64,000 nt of DNA from the NCBI GenBank assembly GCA_015061915.1, contig SUVR01000001.1:92991-156990 (forward strand), read 5' to 3'. The notes beneath the pieces are model-generated. The model was given only the letters and a program-made list of their open reading frames with translations. It ran no database searches and was not told the DNA's origin. The position numbers and the translations under genes are program-made. The stretch is from Lentisphaerota bacterium. GTDB lineage: Bacteria > Verrucomicrobiota > Lentisphaeria > Victivallales > UBA1829. The number at the start of each line of letters is the position of its first letter. The first letter of the stretch is position 1. This document shows positions 24,368 to 33,063 of the stretch, piece after piece.

Positions 24368-25009
24368 TTAACCTTTGACATGGAACCGGTGCTTCTTCCG
24401 GTTGTCATACTCCAGCTGCGTGAGCCCTTCTTTCAACAATTCACGCGCGCGTTTGATCCGGGTTTTGACCGTGTTGATCGGTACTCCGGTCGCCAGGGCG
24501 ATCGCTTCGTACGACATCTCCTGCTGATGACGCAGCAGCAGAGATTCACGGAACTTTTCCGGAAGAGCATTGATAATGGCTGCGATGTCATTTTCCAACT
24601 CGTGAGTTTCCAGTTCCTGATCCGGCTGCATGGTTACATCCGGCAGATCAATATCCTGCTGCGGTCCGGTCTGATCCAGATCGTTCAACTGGGGAGCAGA
24701 GAGGCTGATGTGCAGTCCCATCCCGCGCCGTTTGTTCCAGTGAAAACGGTTTCTTGCCAGATTCATCGTAATCCGGTGCATCCAGGTTTCAAAACTGGAA
24801 TCGCCACGGAAAGAAGGAAATGCTTTGTATGCGCGTATGAACGCATCCTGCACCACTTCTTCGGCATCCTGTTTGTTTTCCAGCAGCATATACGCCACCC
24901 GGTAGAGTTTTGCTGAGTAGAGTTCCACAAGTCCGTCGAATGCGGACATGTCACCGTTGCGGAATGCAGCAAGTAGCTCTTCTTCTTTTGCCTTTACTTG
25001 AGTGTCCAT
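24368..25009 (-). CDS. RNA polymerase sigma factor, ECF type
   Basis: A 213-residue sigma-70-family protein with regions 2 and 4 only. Region 2 covers FDGLVELYSAKLYRVAYMLL and DAEEVVQDAFIRAYKAF. Region 4 covers LPEKFRESLLLRHQQEMSY with the helix-turn-helix GVPINTVKTRIKRARELL. A linker of about 40 residues rich in Asp, Gln and Pro separates the two. No anti-sigma factor gene follows; the gene is alone with its own promoter and terminator. A strong AAGGAGGGG ribosome binding site precedes the start. Confidence 0.93.
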   Translation of the reverse strand: MDTQVKAKEEELLAAFRNGDMSAFDGLVELYSAKLYRVAYMLLENKQDAEEVVQDAFIRAYKAFPSFRGDSSFETWMHRITMNLARNRFHWNKRRGMGLHISLSAPQLNDLDQTGPQQDIDLPDVTMQPDQELETHELENDIAAIINALPEKFRESLLLRHQQEMSYEAIALATGVPINTVKTRIKRARELLKEGLTQLEYDNRKKHRFHVKG

Positions 25010-25084
25010 TTCGCCCCTCCTTTTTTAGGGTTTCTTTTAGTAAGGTCTTCGTTTGCGTTTCCCCTCGCAATACTGTTGACAAAA

Positions 25085-25113
25085 AATATAACGCATGAAA
25101 AACGCACTTTCAA
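25085..25113 (-). promoter_or_regulatory. probable promoter of the sigma factor gene
   Basis: On the minus strand, TTGAAA, 17 nt, TATATT. This resembles the housekeeping promoters of the window, so the sigma factor may not need itself for expression. Confidence 0.6.
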
Positions 25114-25164
25114 GAGGAAAAAATCAAAAAATTTAAAAAAAATTCAAAAAAAGTTGAAATACAT

Positions 25165-25192
25165 TTGCGAAAATAAAAAGATGTGCTAAAGT
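25165..25192 (+). promoter_or_regulatory. possible promoter of the COX24-type small gene
   Basis: TTGCGA, 16 nt, TAAAGT with TGTGC directly before the -10. Confidence 0.4.
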
Positions 25193-25251
25193 AATAGCAA
25201 TAAAGTTTCCAAATGATAAAAACAAACAAGAAACGAACGGAAGAGACACAA

Positions 25252-25341
25252 ATGGGTAACCTGAGAAAAAAACGCCGTCGCAAGATTGCTCAGCACAAAC
25301 GCAAAAAAATGCTGAAGTCTTTGCGCCATAAGAACAAATAA
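25252..25341 (+). CDS. AURKAIP1/COX24-domain small basic protein (29 aa)
   Basis: A 29-residue protein reading MGNLRKKRRRKIAQHKRKKM followed by LKSLRHKNK. More than half the residues are Lys, Arg or His. The pattern KKRRRKIAQHKRKKMLKSLRHK matches the C-terminal domain of mitochondrial mS38 (AURKAIP1/COX24) and the tiny bacterial proteins annotated with that domain, which bind the small ribosomal subunit. No strong Shine-Dalgarno is seen (GGAAGAG is 10-12 nt upstream). It is too short for most gene finders. Confidence 0.75.
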   Translation: MGNLRKKRRRKIAQHKRKKMLKSLRHKNK

Positions 25342-25438
25342 TTGTTCGGCACAAATGTTCGGGAGATTTCGCCTCATTTTGCGGGATCTCCCTATTTTTT
25401 TTTCTGCTCATTCCGGATGTCCGGCGAAAGGGGGAAAT

Positions 25439-27280
25439 ATGAAGTTCAATTTCAAAATCCTGATAGCACAAGTTTGTGTTGCAGCTGCCTCTTTTTGTGC
25501 AGCAGAACCGCATTACTATGCTGATTATACGGACGAGGCGCCTGTTGAAATCCTGCAGCCGGCAGCTGCGGATGATCCTGCGTACCGGCAGTGGCAGATC
25601 CGTTTCGCTGATGCCTGTGCGCTTCTTATGGGAGAGGATATTGCAAAACACGCTGAAGCAAGAAAGATCCTTTATGCTCTGCTGGACGAACGGCCGGACT
25701 CCGGAGAAGTGCTGAACTTGTTGAGCGTCCTCTTCAAGGCGGATCCTGCCGCTCAAAAGGAAATACGGGAAAAAGTGACTTTTCTGGTGCAAAAGCATAC
25801 CCGTTCCATTCCGCTGAATCAATTTATTCTGGAACAGGAACTGCTCACTTCCGATGCGTTGCTGTGGGGGGCAGATTTCCTTAAAAATGCACTGAAACTT
25901 TACACGGAAGATCCCAAGACGATTGCCAGTGAGGAAATGGGGGCTGAACACGTACTGGATATCCTGCTGCTTTCCTGCGTGTGGAGTGTTGAGAGGCAGG
26001 ACCCGGAACTTGCTGCGCTGATGCGCCGCTGCAGCAAAGAGCACAACTGGATCGATGATGCTGGACTTGAGCAGTTGCGATTTCAGATCAGCCTCATCCG
26101 GTCTCTGATTGCCTACCCATTGTTTCATGTGGCGCAGGGAAAAATAGAGATCCTTTCCTATTATAAGAAACTCCGCTCCCGTTATCTGGAGATGATCCTG
26201 AAGGATGGATTGGATACTCTTGACCCCGGAAATGATCGTACGCCGCATCTTGTTCTTTGTGCGCAGCTCGTTTCCGGAGAGCACCGGACGGATTTTATTG
26301 CAGATTTGGAAAAATCACTCAAAAAGCAGCCCCGTCAGACAGGAAAAACGGAGTTGCTGGCAATCTTTTATGCGTTCAGTAACCGGTATGATGATGCAAT
26401 CGCTCTGATGCAGACTTACTTGAAAAATTCCGAACAGAAAGACCGAAGTATGATCCTGTTGAATGCTGAGATCCTGGATCGGGTAAAACGCTGGGATGAT
26501 CTGCTTGTGTTTATGGATGAATACTTCAAATATCTGCCGGAAAAAGCCGGAGTCGAATTCTGTTTACAGCAGGTCCGGATCTTCCTGAAAAATAAAGATC
26601 TGATCCGGGCGGCTGCCATATTGAAACATCTGAAGAGTTTTCAGGCATTGTCAGGGCGGATCCAGATCCTGGTACAGGCACAAAGGTTTGCTGAGGCATA
26701 TACGCTCCTGAAAGAACAGGCGCTTCCCCGGTATGCTGCCGGTGAACGGTCGGCAGATCCGCAGCAGGAACAGGCGTTCCTTATGACGGCATCTGCTTTG
26801 GGGGATATGTATAAAGATTTTGCTCTGACTGAAAAACTTTATCTGATCTGGCTGAAAGATCATCCGGAAGATCCTCTTATCCTGAATAACCTGGCATACA
26901 CCTACGCAATTCAGAATGTGAAACTGGATCAGGCTTACCGGATGAGTTCTGCCGCATTGAAAGCAGAACCCGGCAACGGAGCATATATGGATACGATGGC
27001 GTGGATCCTGTACCGGCAGAAAAAGTATAAGGAGGCAGCGGCTGCGATCGAAAAGGCAATTGCCATGTTCGATGGAAATGATACCGAAAGCGTGGAGGTA
27101 CTGCATCATGCAGGAGATATTTATCTGGCGCTTGGGGACAAACTGCAGGCAAAATTGTATTGGCTCCGTGCTTTGAAGGCGCTGAAAGACATGGAGGTTC
27201 AGATGAAAATTAAAAATGAATCAGAAATAAAACAGATTCAGAACAAACTGAATAAACTGAAGGAAAAATCTGAAAAATGA
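25439..27280 (+). CDS. secreted tetratricopeptide-repeat protein
   Basis: A 613-residue protein with a signal peptide (MKFNFKILIAQVCVAAASFC, cut near AAEP). Helical repeats fill the rest; clear TPR units lie in the C-terminal third, for example EDPLILNNLAYTYAIQNVKL, GAYMDTMAWILYRQKKYKEA and VEVLHHAGDIYLALGDKLQA. The end is a Lys/Glu-rich helix. Such proteins are usually periplasmic scaffolds. Start 25439 is chosen because GGGGGAAAT precedes it and the signal peptide follows; the longer reading frame has no binding site. It overlaps the DUF486 start by 4 nt. Confidence 0.85.
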   Translation: MKFNFKILIAQVCVAAASFCAAEPHYYADYTDEAPVEILQPAAADDPAYRQWQIRFADACALLMGEDIAKHAEARKILYALLDERPDSGEVLNLLSVLFKADPAAQKEIREKVTFLVQKHTRSIPLNQFILEQELLTSDALLWGADFLKNALKLYTEDPKTIASEEMGAEHVLDILLLSCVWSVERQDPELAALMRRCSKEHNWIDDAGLEQLRFQISLIRSLIAYPLFHVAQGKIEILSYYKKLRSRYLEMILKDGLDTLDPGNDRTPHLVLCAQLVSGEHRTDFIADLEKSLKKQPRQTGKTELLAIFYAFSNRYDDAIALMQTYLKNSEQKDRSMILLNAEILDRVKRWDDLLVFMDEYFKYLPEKAGVEFCLQQVRIFLKNKDLIRAAAILKHLKSFQALSGRIQILVQAQRFAEAYTLLKEQALPRYAAGERSADPQQEQAFLMTASALGDMYKDFALTEKLYLIWLKDHPEDPLILNNLAYTYAIQNVKLDQAYRMSSAALKAEPGNGAYMDTMAWILYRQKKYKEAAAAIEKAIAMFDGNDTESVEVLHHAGDIYLALGDKLQAKLYWLRALKALKDMEVQMKIKNESEIKQIQNKLNKLKEKSEK

Positions 27281-27657
27281 GTGCAATCCTCAACTTCTTT
27301 AATTCCATTCCCATTACCGCACGTGTGGTGGTCCTACTCTGCTGCTCCAACCTTTTTATGCTTTTTGCGTGGTACGGGCATTTGCGGAGCCTGAAAGAAA
27401 AACCGTACATCATTGCTTTGCTGGTCAGCTGGGGGATCGCCTTTTTTGAATATACACTGATGATCCCGGCAAACCGTCTTGGCGCAACGCAGTTTTCTCT
27501 GGCGCAACTCAAGATCATGCAGGAAGTCATTACTCTTGCCGTGTTCGTTCCTTTTGCCCTTCTTTATATGAAGGAAAAGTTCTCGTGGGACTTCGTTTGG
27601 GCGGGGCTCTGCCTTTGCGGAGCAGTTTATTTCATGTTCAGAAAGGCGATATTTTGA
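27277..27657 (+). CDS. DUF486-family membrane protein
   Basis: A 126-residue protein with four predicted membrane helices (about residues 12-32, 42-62, 72-94, 102-122). It contains FAWYGHLR, FFEYTLMIPANRLG and MKEKFSWDFVWAGLCL, which are the hallmarks of DUF486, a four-helix relative of the drug/metabolite transporter superfamily. Function is unknown. It overlaps the TPR gene by 4 nt. Confidence 0.88.
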   Translation: MSAILNFFNSIPITARVVVLLCCSNLFMLFAWYGHLRSLKEKPYIIALLVSWGIAFFEYTLMIPANRLGATQFSLAQLKIMQEVITLAVFVPFALLYMKEKFSWDFVWAGLCLCGAVYFMFRKAIF

Positions 27658-27686
27658 TTTTTTTTAGAGAAGTTGCAAAAAAAAAC

Positions 27687-27714
27687 TTGCAAAAATGCAA
27701 AGTGCAAGTATATT
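27687..27714 (+). promoter_or_regulatory. probable rpsO promoter
   Basis: TTGCAA, 16 nt, TATATT, 50 nt before the rpsO start. Confidence 0.65.
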
Positions 27715-27764
27715 ATTGTTTCGAGTGCTGAAAAAAACTAAGACATTAAGGACATAAGGCTACT

Positions 27765-28034
27765 ATGGAAAAAGCGAAAAAAACAGAAATCATGCAGAAG
27801 TTCGCACGTAAAGAAGGCGATGTCGGTTCTCCGGAAGTCCAGATCGCTGTTCTTACCGAGAAGATCGCCGAACTTACCGAACACATGCGCGCAAACAAGA
27901 ATGACCACAGCTCCAGACGCGGTCTGATGATGATGGTCAACAACCGCAAGAAACTTCTCAAGTACCTCGCAAAAGAAGATCATGCGAAGTATATTGAGAT
28001 CTCCACTGCCCTCGGTATCCGTGGTCAGAAGTAA
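27765..28034 (+). CDS. rpsO: 30S ribosomal protein S15
   Basis: S15 is an early-binding small-subunit protein that contacts 16S rRNA helices 20-22 and forms an intersubunit bridge. The 89 residues contain GDVGSPEVQIAVLTEKI, NDHSSRRGLMMMVNNRKKLL and end GIRGQK, as in all S15 proteins. It is followed by pnp, the usual bacterial order, with a 411-nt gap. Confidence 0.98.
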   Translation: MEKAKKTEIMQKFARKEGDVGSPEVQIAVLTEKIAELTEHMRANKNDHSSRRGLMMMVNNRKKLLKYLAKEDHAKYIEISTALGIRGQK

Positions 28035-28445
28035 GTGCGGAATCTCCATTGCGCAAATGCCCGTAAGGGCTCTGGACAGGCTGTCACCGGCAGAGAAAAG
28101 CGGTAATATACACCGTTTTTTGCAGGTGGCGGCTTGATTCGTATTCACGGTTCGCCGTGATTTGGTAAAAACAACTGAAACAAGTTCAGGACTCCGGTTG
28201 TCGGAGACTTGAAAAAATTGCCGGACGGTCCGGTGATGAAAAAATGGTATGATCGTGGGTGAAACCGCAATTTTTGTGGAATCCGGCGACATCAGGGTTC
28301 GGGTGCAGGAACATTCGAGCATTGGTGTCGCGGTTCCGCCGGAAAAGCGGCAGTCGCGAAGAGCAGTTTTTTCAATCCCGACCAACTGTCCGGCAGAAAC
28401 ATACACCCGGGTGCGCAAGTGCCCAAAGAAGAAGGAGGCATGATT
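28035..28445 (+). promoter_or_regulatory. structured rpsO-pnp intergenic region / pnp leader
   Basis: A 411-nt gap with no gene I would support. A possible rpsO terminator lies at about 28094-28119 (AAAAGCGGT paired with ACCGTTTTT). A hairpin with a TTCG loop (TCACGG / CCGTGA) is at 28145-28160. A second stem CTCCG / CGGAG with an outer AAGT / ACTT is at about 28181-28210. A 64-codon open frame from 28249 ends 2 nt before the pnp start but has no ribosome binding site. In E. coli, PNPase represses its own mRNA through a leader hairpin cut by RNase III; a similar arrangement is possible here. Confidence 0.45.
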
Positions 28446-30557
28446 ATGCCGGAAACAACTGTTACGATCAACATCGGTCCGGGCAAGGACATCACCCTTG
28501 GCACCGGCAAGCTCGGCGGGCTGGCAAACGGTCAGTGTACGGTCCGTCTCGGTGACACTGTGGTTTTCTCTGCTGCCTGCTCCGGCGCAGCGAAAAAAGG
28601 TCAGGATTTCTTCCCCCTGCAGGTCGATTACCGCGAAAAATTCTCTGCTGCCGGCAGATTCCCCGGCGGCTACATCAAACGGGAAGGCAGACCTTCCGAC
28701 AAGGAAATCCTGATCTGCCGTATGGCGGACCGTCCGATCCGTCCCCTGTTCCCCGAAGGCTTCTTTGATGAAGTTCAGGTCTGCGGTCTGCTTCTCGCAG
28801 CGGACGGCATCAATGACGGCGACGTTCTCTCCATGCTCGGCGCATCCTGTGCGCTGTGCCTTTCCGATCTGCCGTTCCAGGGCCCCATCGGTGCTCTCCG
28901 CGTGGGCATGATCAATGGTGAATACATCGCCAACCCCACCAACGAAGAAATGGAAAAGAGCAGCATCGAGCTGGTCTATGCCGGTCTGCCGGATAAAGTC
29001 ATCATGATCGAAGGCGAAGCCAAAGAATGCAGCGAAGCCGAACTGGAAGGCGCTATGCGCTTTGCCAATGAGATCGTGAAGAAAATGTGCGCGGCCCAGG
29101 TGGAACTCATGGAAAAAGCCGGTCGCCCCAAGAAAGATCCGGAACTGCACATCGTGCCGGAAGATATGGCTGCTGCGCTCAAGTCCGTTACCGGCGAAAA
29201 GCTGGAAAATGCCTGCCTGATCCCGGGCAAGGAAGCCCGCATGAAAGCGCTGGATGAGATCCAGGCGGAAGCGGTGGAAGCCCTCAAGGCGGAATACGAA
29301 GAAAAGTATGGCGAAGAAGACTTCATGTTCTTCCTGAAGATGGGCTTTGACAAGCTCGTCCAGAAGATCATCCGTACCGCCATTCTCGAAAAAGGCTATC
29401 GTCCGGACGGTCGTGGCGTGACGGATCTCCGCCCCCTGACTGCCGATGTGAACGTGCTGCCGGTGGTTCATGGCAGCGGTCTCTTCCGTCGTGGTGAAAC
29501 GCAGGCGCTGGTCATTGCCACCCTCGGCGGTCCCCAGGACGCACAGGAAACGGACCTCATCACCGGCGGTGTCTCCACCAAGAAATTCTATCTGCACTAC
29601 AACTTCCCCAACTACAGTGTGGGCGAAGTGGGCAGAATTGCCGGTCCGGGCAGACGTGAGATCGGTCACGGCAATCTGGCGGAACGCTCTGTGAAGCAGG
29701 TCATTCCGGCGGACTTCCCGTACACGATCCGCTGCGTGTCTGAAATTATGTCCTCCAACGGTTCCACCTCCATGGCTTCTGTCTGCGGCGCTACGCTCGC
29801 CCTGATGGATGCCGGTGTGCCCATCAAGAGCCCGGTCGTGGGTATTTCCTGCGGTCTGGTGACGGATGATACCGGCAAGGAACTGATCCTGACGGACATC
29901 ATCGGTGCGGAAGACCATTACGGCGACATGGACTTCAAGGTCTGCGGTACGCTGGATGGTATCACCGGTTTCCAGCTGGACCTGAAGCTCCCCGGTATCT
30001 CCATTGATACCCTTGCTCGCGCTATGGCGCAGAACAAGGAAGCCCGCGCCAAGATCCACGGCGTTGTGCGTGACTGCATCCCGGCTCCCCGTCCGGAACT
30101 CAGCCCCCGCGCTCCCCAGATGGAAGTTGTCAAGATCAATCCGGATAAGATCGGCGCCCTCATCGGTACCGGCGGCAAGAACATCAAGGAAATCACGGAA
30201 AGCACCGGCGCTCAGGTTGATATTGCCGACGATGGTTCCGTGAGCATCCTCGCCCAGAACAAGGCTGTTCTGGAAGAAGTCAAGCGCAAAGTCCAGTTCT
30301 ACACTGCGGAAGCCGAGATCGGCAAGATCTACCGCGGCGTGGTCAAGACCGTCCGCGACTTCGGTGCATTTGTGGAAATCCTCCCCGGTCAGGATGGTCT
30401 GCTCCATATCTCCGAAATGGCAAACTATCGCGTCCAGCAGGTCTCCGATATCTGCAAGGAAGGCGACTACCTGACGGTGAAGGTCATCGACATCGAAAAG
30501 GGCAGCGGCAAGATCCGTCTCAGCCGTAAAGCCGCGCTGGATGAACTGGATAAATAA
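28446..30557 (+). CDS. pnp: polyribonucleotide nucleotidyltransferase (PNPase)
   Basis: A 3'-to-5' phosphorolytic exoribonuclease that degrades mRNA. The 703 residues hold two RNase PH domains (residues about 10-225 and 310-540) around an alpha-helical linker. The catalytic second domain has RRGETQALVIATLGG and EIMSSNGSTSMASVCG. A KH domain (KIGALIGTGGKNIKEITEST, near 565) and a C-terminal S1 domain (GVVKTVRDFGAFVEILPGQD, near 630) follow. Start 28446 is chosen because GGAGG lies 7 nt upstream; an ATG two codons earlier is too close to it. A terminator follows. Confidence 0.97.
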   Translation: MPETTVTINIGPGKDITLGTGKLGGLANGQCTVRLGDTVVFSAACSGAAKKGQDFFPLQVDYREKFSAAGRFPGGYIKREGRPSDKEILICRMADRPIRPLFPEGFFDEVQVCGLLLAADGINDGDVLSMLGASCALCLSDLPFQGPIGALRVGMINGEYIANPTNEEMEKSSIELVYAGLPDKVIMIEGEAKECSEAELEGAMRFANEIVKKMCAAQVELMEKAGRPKKDPELHIVPEDMAAALKSVTGEKLENACLIPGKEARMKALDEIQAEAVEALKAEYEEKYGEEDFMFFLKMGFDKLVQKIIRTAILEKGYRPDGRGVTDLRPLTADVNVLPVVHGSGLFRRGETQALVIATLGGPQDAQETDLITGGVSTKKFYLHYNFPNYSVGEVGRIAGPGRREIGHGNLAERSVKQVIPADFPYTIRCVSEIMSSNGSTSMASVCGATLALMDAGVPIKSPVVGISCGLVTDDTGKELILTDIIGAEDHYGDMDFKVCGTLDGITGFQLDLKLPGISIDTLARAMAQNKEARAKIHGVVRDCIPAPRPELSPRAPQMEVVKINPDKIGALIGTGGKNIKEITESTGAQVDIADDGSVSILAQNKAVLEEVKRKVQFYTAEAEIGKIYRGVVKTVRDFGAFVEILPGQDGLLHISEMANYRVQQVSDICKEGDYLTVKVIDIEKGSGKIRLSRKAALDELDK

Positions 30558-30584
30558 GATCCTGTTCTGATCGCAGAATCCCAA

Positions 30585-30615
30585 ACGCCGGACCGTAAAA
30601 AGTCCGGCGTTTTTT
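30585..30615 (+). terminator. terminator after pnp
   Basis: ACGCCGGAC and GTCCGGCGT, a 9-bp stem followed by six Ts. Confidence 0.85.
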
Positions 30616-30643
30616 CGTGCCGGAAAAAAGATTTTTTATGGTT

Positions 30644-30840
30644 TTGTTTGACGCGCCGTACCTTAGTGTCGCCGGGGAAAAGTTCCCCGGTGATCCGAAC
30701 GGGTCTGTTTTTGACGGGCGACCAGTCGCATGAATGGGGGTAGGGGGGAGCCGTCAAAAACAGGGGGTGCAAAGCACCCTCCTACTTGTGCCGCCCAACT
30801 CAACTTCGTTTCGTCGCGGCACGAAGGGATTTCTTTGCCG
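30644..30840. repeat. hairpin-rich dispersed repeat, copy 2 (inverted relative to copy 1)
   Basis: The 30616-31080 gap contains this repeat and the pfp promoter. The repeat matches 10594-10792 on the opposite strand nearly base for base, starting TTGTTTGACGCGCCG. It keeps the hairpin CCGGGGAA / TTCCCCGG, the 12-bp inverted repeat around TGTTTTTGACGG, and the GTGCCGC / GCGGCAC-type stem. It holds one unit of the 75-bp segment where copy 1 has two, and the last 20 nt have diverged. No gene is encoded. Confidence 0.9.
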
Positions 30841-30988
30841 CATGGTTCGGACAATTCGGACAGCAAGGCACTTTTCAGTCATCCCGTTTTTTCGGCCTTC
30901 TCATAATAAATCAGCCCTTTGGGCTGTTCGCAGTACATGGGTGTCGGAAGGTAGGCGCCTTTTTTTCGGTTCATTTGTTTTTTGCGCC

Positions 30989-31016
30989 TTGATTCTTTCC
31001 GGTTCTGTGATATATT
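30989..31016 (+). promoter_or_regulatory. pfp promoter
   Basis: TTGATT, 16 nt, TATATT with TGA before the -10 (extended -10). It lies 65 nt before the pfp start. Confidence 0.65.
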
Positions 31017-31080
31017 ACTGTCTTTAAAGAATGAATATCATTTTTTCTCAACATAAAACCAACCGTTAAGGAGCAAAACA

Positions 31081-32733
31081 ATGGAAATCTCTCCGCTGCA
31101 GGCTGCCCGCAAAGCGTACAGCCCGAAACTGCCCGCCGCACTTCGCAATGGTGCATCCGTCAATGTGATCAAAGGCAACCCGCTGCCGGCATTTGCCGAC
31201 ACGGAAAAGATCGCAGCCCTCTTCCCCACCACCAGCAATATGCCGGACCTGACTTTTGCAGCCGGTAACGGTGAAAAGCTGGCGAACCCGATCAATGTGG
31301 GTGTGATCCTCTCCGGCGGTCAGGCCCCCGGCGGTCACAACGTTATCGCCGGTATCTACGACGGTATCAAGAGCCTGAACCCGGCTTCCAAGCTCTACGG
31401 TTTCAAGGGCGGTCCCAGCGGTCTGGTCGATAACGAATATGTCGAAATCACGGATGACTTCATGGATGCCTACCGCAACACCGGCGGGTTCGATATGATC
31501 GGCTCCGGCAGAACCAAACTGGAACTGCCCGAACAGTTCGACAAGGGCGCCATCAATGCACAGGCTCTCGGCATCTCCGCCATCGTTATTATCGGCGGTG
31601 ACGACTCCAACACCAACGCCTGCCTGCTGGCTGAATACTACAAGGCGAAAAACGTGCCCATCCAGGTCGTCGGCTGCCCGAAGACCATCGACGGTGACCT
31701 GAAGAACAGCTTTATCGAAACCTCCTTCGGTTTCGACACCGCCAGCAAAGTTTACAGCGAAGTTATCGGCAACATTGCCCGTGACGCCAACTCTGCCAAG
31801 AAATACTGGCACTTCATCAAGCTGATGGGCCGTTCCGCTTCCCACATCACGCTGGAATGTGTGCTCAAGACCCACGTGAACCTGGCTCTCATCTCCGAAG
31901 AAGTCGAAGCAAAGAAGCAGACGCTCTCCGAAATCGTTGACAACATTGCCAAGATGGTCGCAGCCCGTTCCGCCAACGGCGAAAACTTCGGTGTTCTGCT
32001 GATCCCGGAAGGTCTGATCGAATTCATCCCGGAAATGAAGATCCTGATCGCGGAACTGAACGATGCTCTTGCCAAGAACGCAGAAGAATTTGCCAAGATC
32101 GTGGACAACGCCGACAAGCTGGCATTCGTCACCGGTCTGCTTTCCCCCGCCTCCGCCGCTGTCTTCTCCAGCCTGCCGGATGTGATGCGCCTCCAGCTCT
32201 CCATGGACCGCGACCCCCACGGCAACGTGCAGGTCTCCCAGATCGAAACGGAAAAACTGCTGGCTGAACTGGTCAAGAAGCGTCTTGCCGAAATGAAGAA
32301 AGCCGGTGAGTTCAAGGGCAAATTCTCCGCTCTGACCCACTTCTTCGGCTACGAAGGCCGCTGCTCCGCTCCCTCCAACTTTGACGCGGACTACTGCTAT
32401 GCTCTCGGTTACAACGCCGCCGCCATCATCGGTTCCGGCGCAACTGCCTATATGTCCTATGTCAGCGGTCTCACGAAGCCCGCAGCCGACTGGAAAGCCG
32501 GTGCCGTGCCTCTGACCGCCATGATGAACGTGGAACGCCGTCACGGTGCAGACAAGCCCGTGATCCGCAAGGCTCTGGTTGAACTGGATGGCAAGCCCTT
32601 CAAGGCTTATGCCGCTGTCCGTGAAGAATGGGCTGTGAAGACCTCCTTCGTCTATCCGGGTCCCATCCAGTACTTCGGTCCTGCTGAAGTCTGTGACATC
32701 ACCACGGAAACCCTCCGCATCGAACACGAATAA
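31081..32733 (+). CDS. pfp: pyrophosphate--fructose 6-phosphate 1-phosphotransferase (long form)
   Basis: Phosphorylates fructose 6-phosphate with pyrophosphate, reversibly, in place of ATP-dependent phosphofructokinase. The 550 residues match the long PFP group found in plants, spirochaetes and PVC bacteria. Phosphate-binding GGQAPGGHN, the GGDDSNTNA segment (about residue 171) with the second Asp that excludes ATP, catalytic PKTIDGDL (about 199) and MGRSASHITLEC are all present. AAGGAG precedes the start. It is 15 nt before gatC and probably co-transcribed with gatC, gatA and the two following genes. Confidence 0.94.
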   Translation: MEISPLQAARKAYSPKLPAALRNGASVNVIKGNPLPAFADTEKIAALFPTTSNMPDLTFAAGNGEKLANPINVGVILSGGQAPGGHNVIAGIYDGIKSLNPASKLYGFKGGPSGLVDNEYVEITDDFMDAYRNTGGFDMIGSGRTKLELPEQFDKGAINAQALGISAIVIIGGDDSNTNACLLAEYYKAKNVPIQVVGCPKTIDGDLKNSFIETSFGFDTASKVYSEVIGNIARDANSAKKYWHFIKLMGRSASHITLECVLKTHVNLALISEEVEAKKQTLSEIVDNIAKMVAARSANGENFGVLLIPEGLIEFIPEMKILIAELNDALAKNAEEFAKIVDNADKLAFVTGLLSPASAAVFSSLPDVMRLQLSMDRDPHGNVQVSQIETEKLLAELVKKRLAEMKKAGEFKGKFSALTHFFGYEGRCSAPSNFDADYCYALGYNAAAIIGSGATAYMSYVSGLTKPAADWKAGAVPLTAMMNVERRHGADKPVIRKALVELDGKPFKAYAAVREEWAVKTSFVYPGPIQYFGPAEVCDITTETLRIEHE

Positions 32734-32748
32734 GTGGAGACACACGCC

Positions 32749-33063
32749 ATGCCCGAACAGAACAACGGCGGAATGGATGTCCGCAAGGTCGCCGAACTGG
32801 CGCGTCTGGATCTTGATCCCGCGCTGACGGAGCGCCTCCAGAAAGAAATGGAAGCGATCGTCGGTTACGTGGAAATGCTGAACGAACTGGATGTGACCGG
32901 GATCGAACCCACAGCACACGCAGTGGAACGGGTCAATGTGCTGGCAAAAGATATTGCCGGTACCCCGTTCAGCCGGGAAGCGATGCTTGCCAACGCTCCG
33001 GATACCGTCAACGAAGAACTGGTGAAGGTTCCGCAGGTCCTTCCCGGGGAGGGCATGGCATGA
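32749..33063 (+). CDS. gatC: Asp-tRNA(Asn)/Glu-tRNA(Gln) amidotransferase subunit C
   Basis: The small subunit that ties GatA and GatB together in the enzyme that makes Asn-tRNA or Gln-tRNA from mischarged Asp-tRNA or Glu-tRNA. The 104 residues contain VRKVAELARLDLDPALTERL and end with a proline-rich region around VPQVLPGEG. Start 32749 has GGAG 9 nt upstream; a GTG five codons earlier is less likely. It overlaps gatA by 4 nt. gatB is not in the window. Confidence 0.92.
   Translation: MPEQNNGGMDVRKVAELARLDLDPALTERLQKEMEAIVGYVEMLNELDVTGIEPTAHAVERVNVLAKDIAGTPFSREAMLANAPDTVNEELVKVPQVLPGEGMA

Noticed and set aside
28249..28443. A 64-codon frame upstream of pnp as a gene
   Set aside because: No ribosome binding site precedes its start and the composition gives no family; treated as leader.
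27738..30584. A 948-codon open frame opposite rpsO and pnp
   Set aside because: Antisense to two certain genes and spanning their intergenic gap; no motif recognised.
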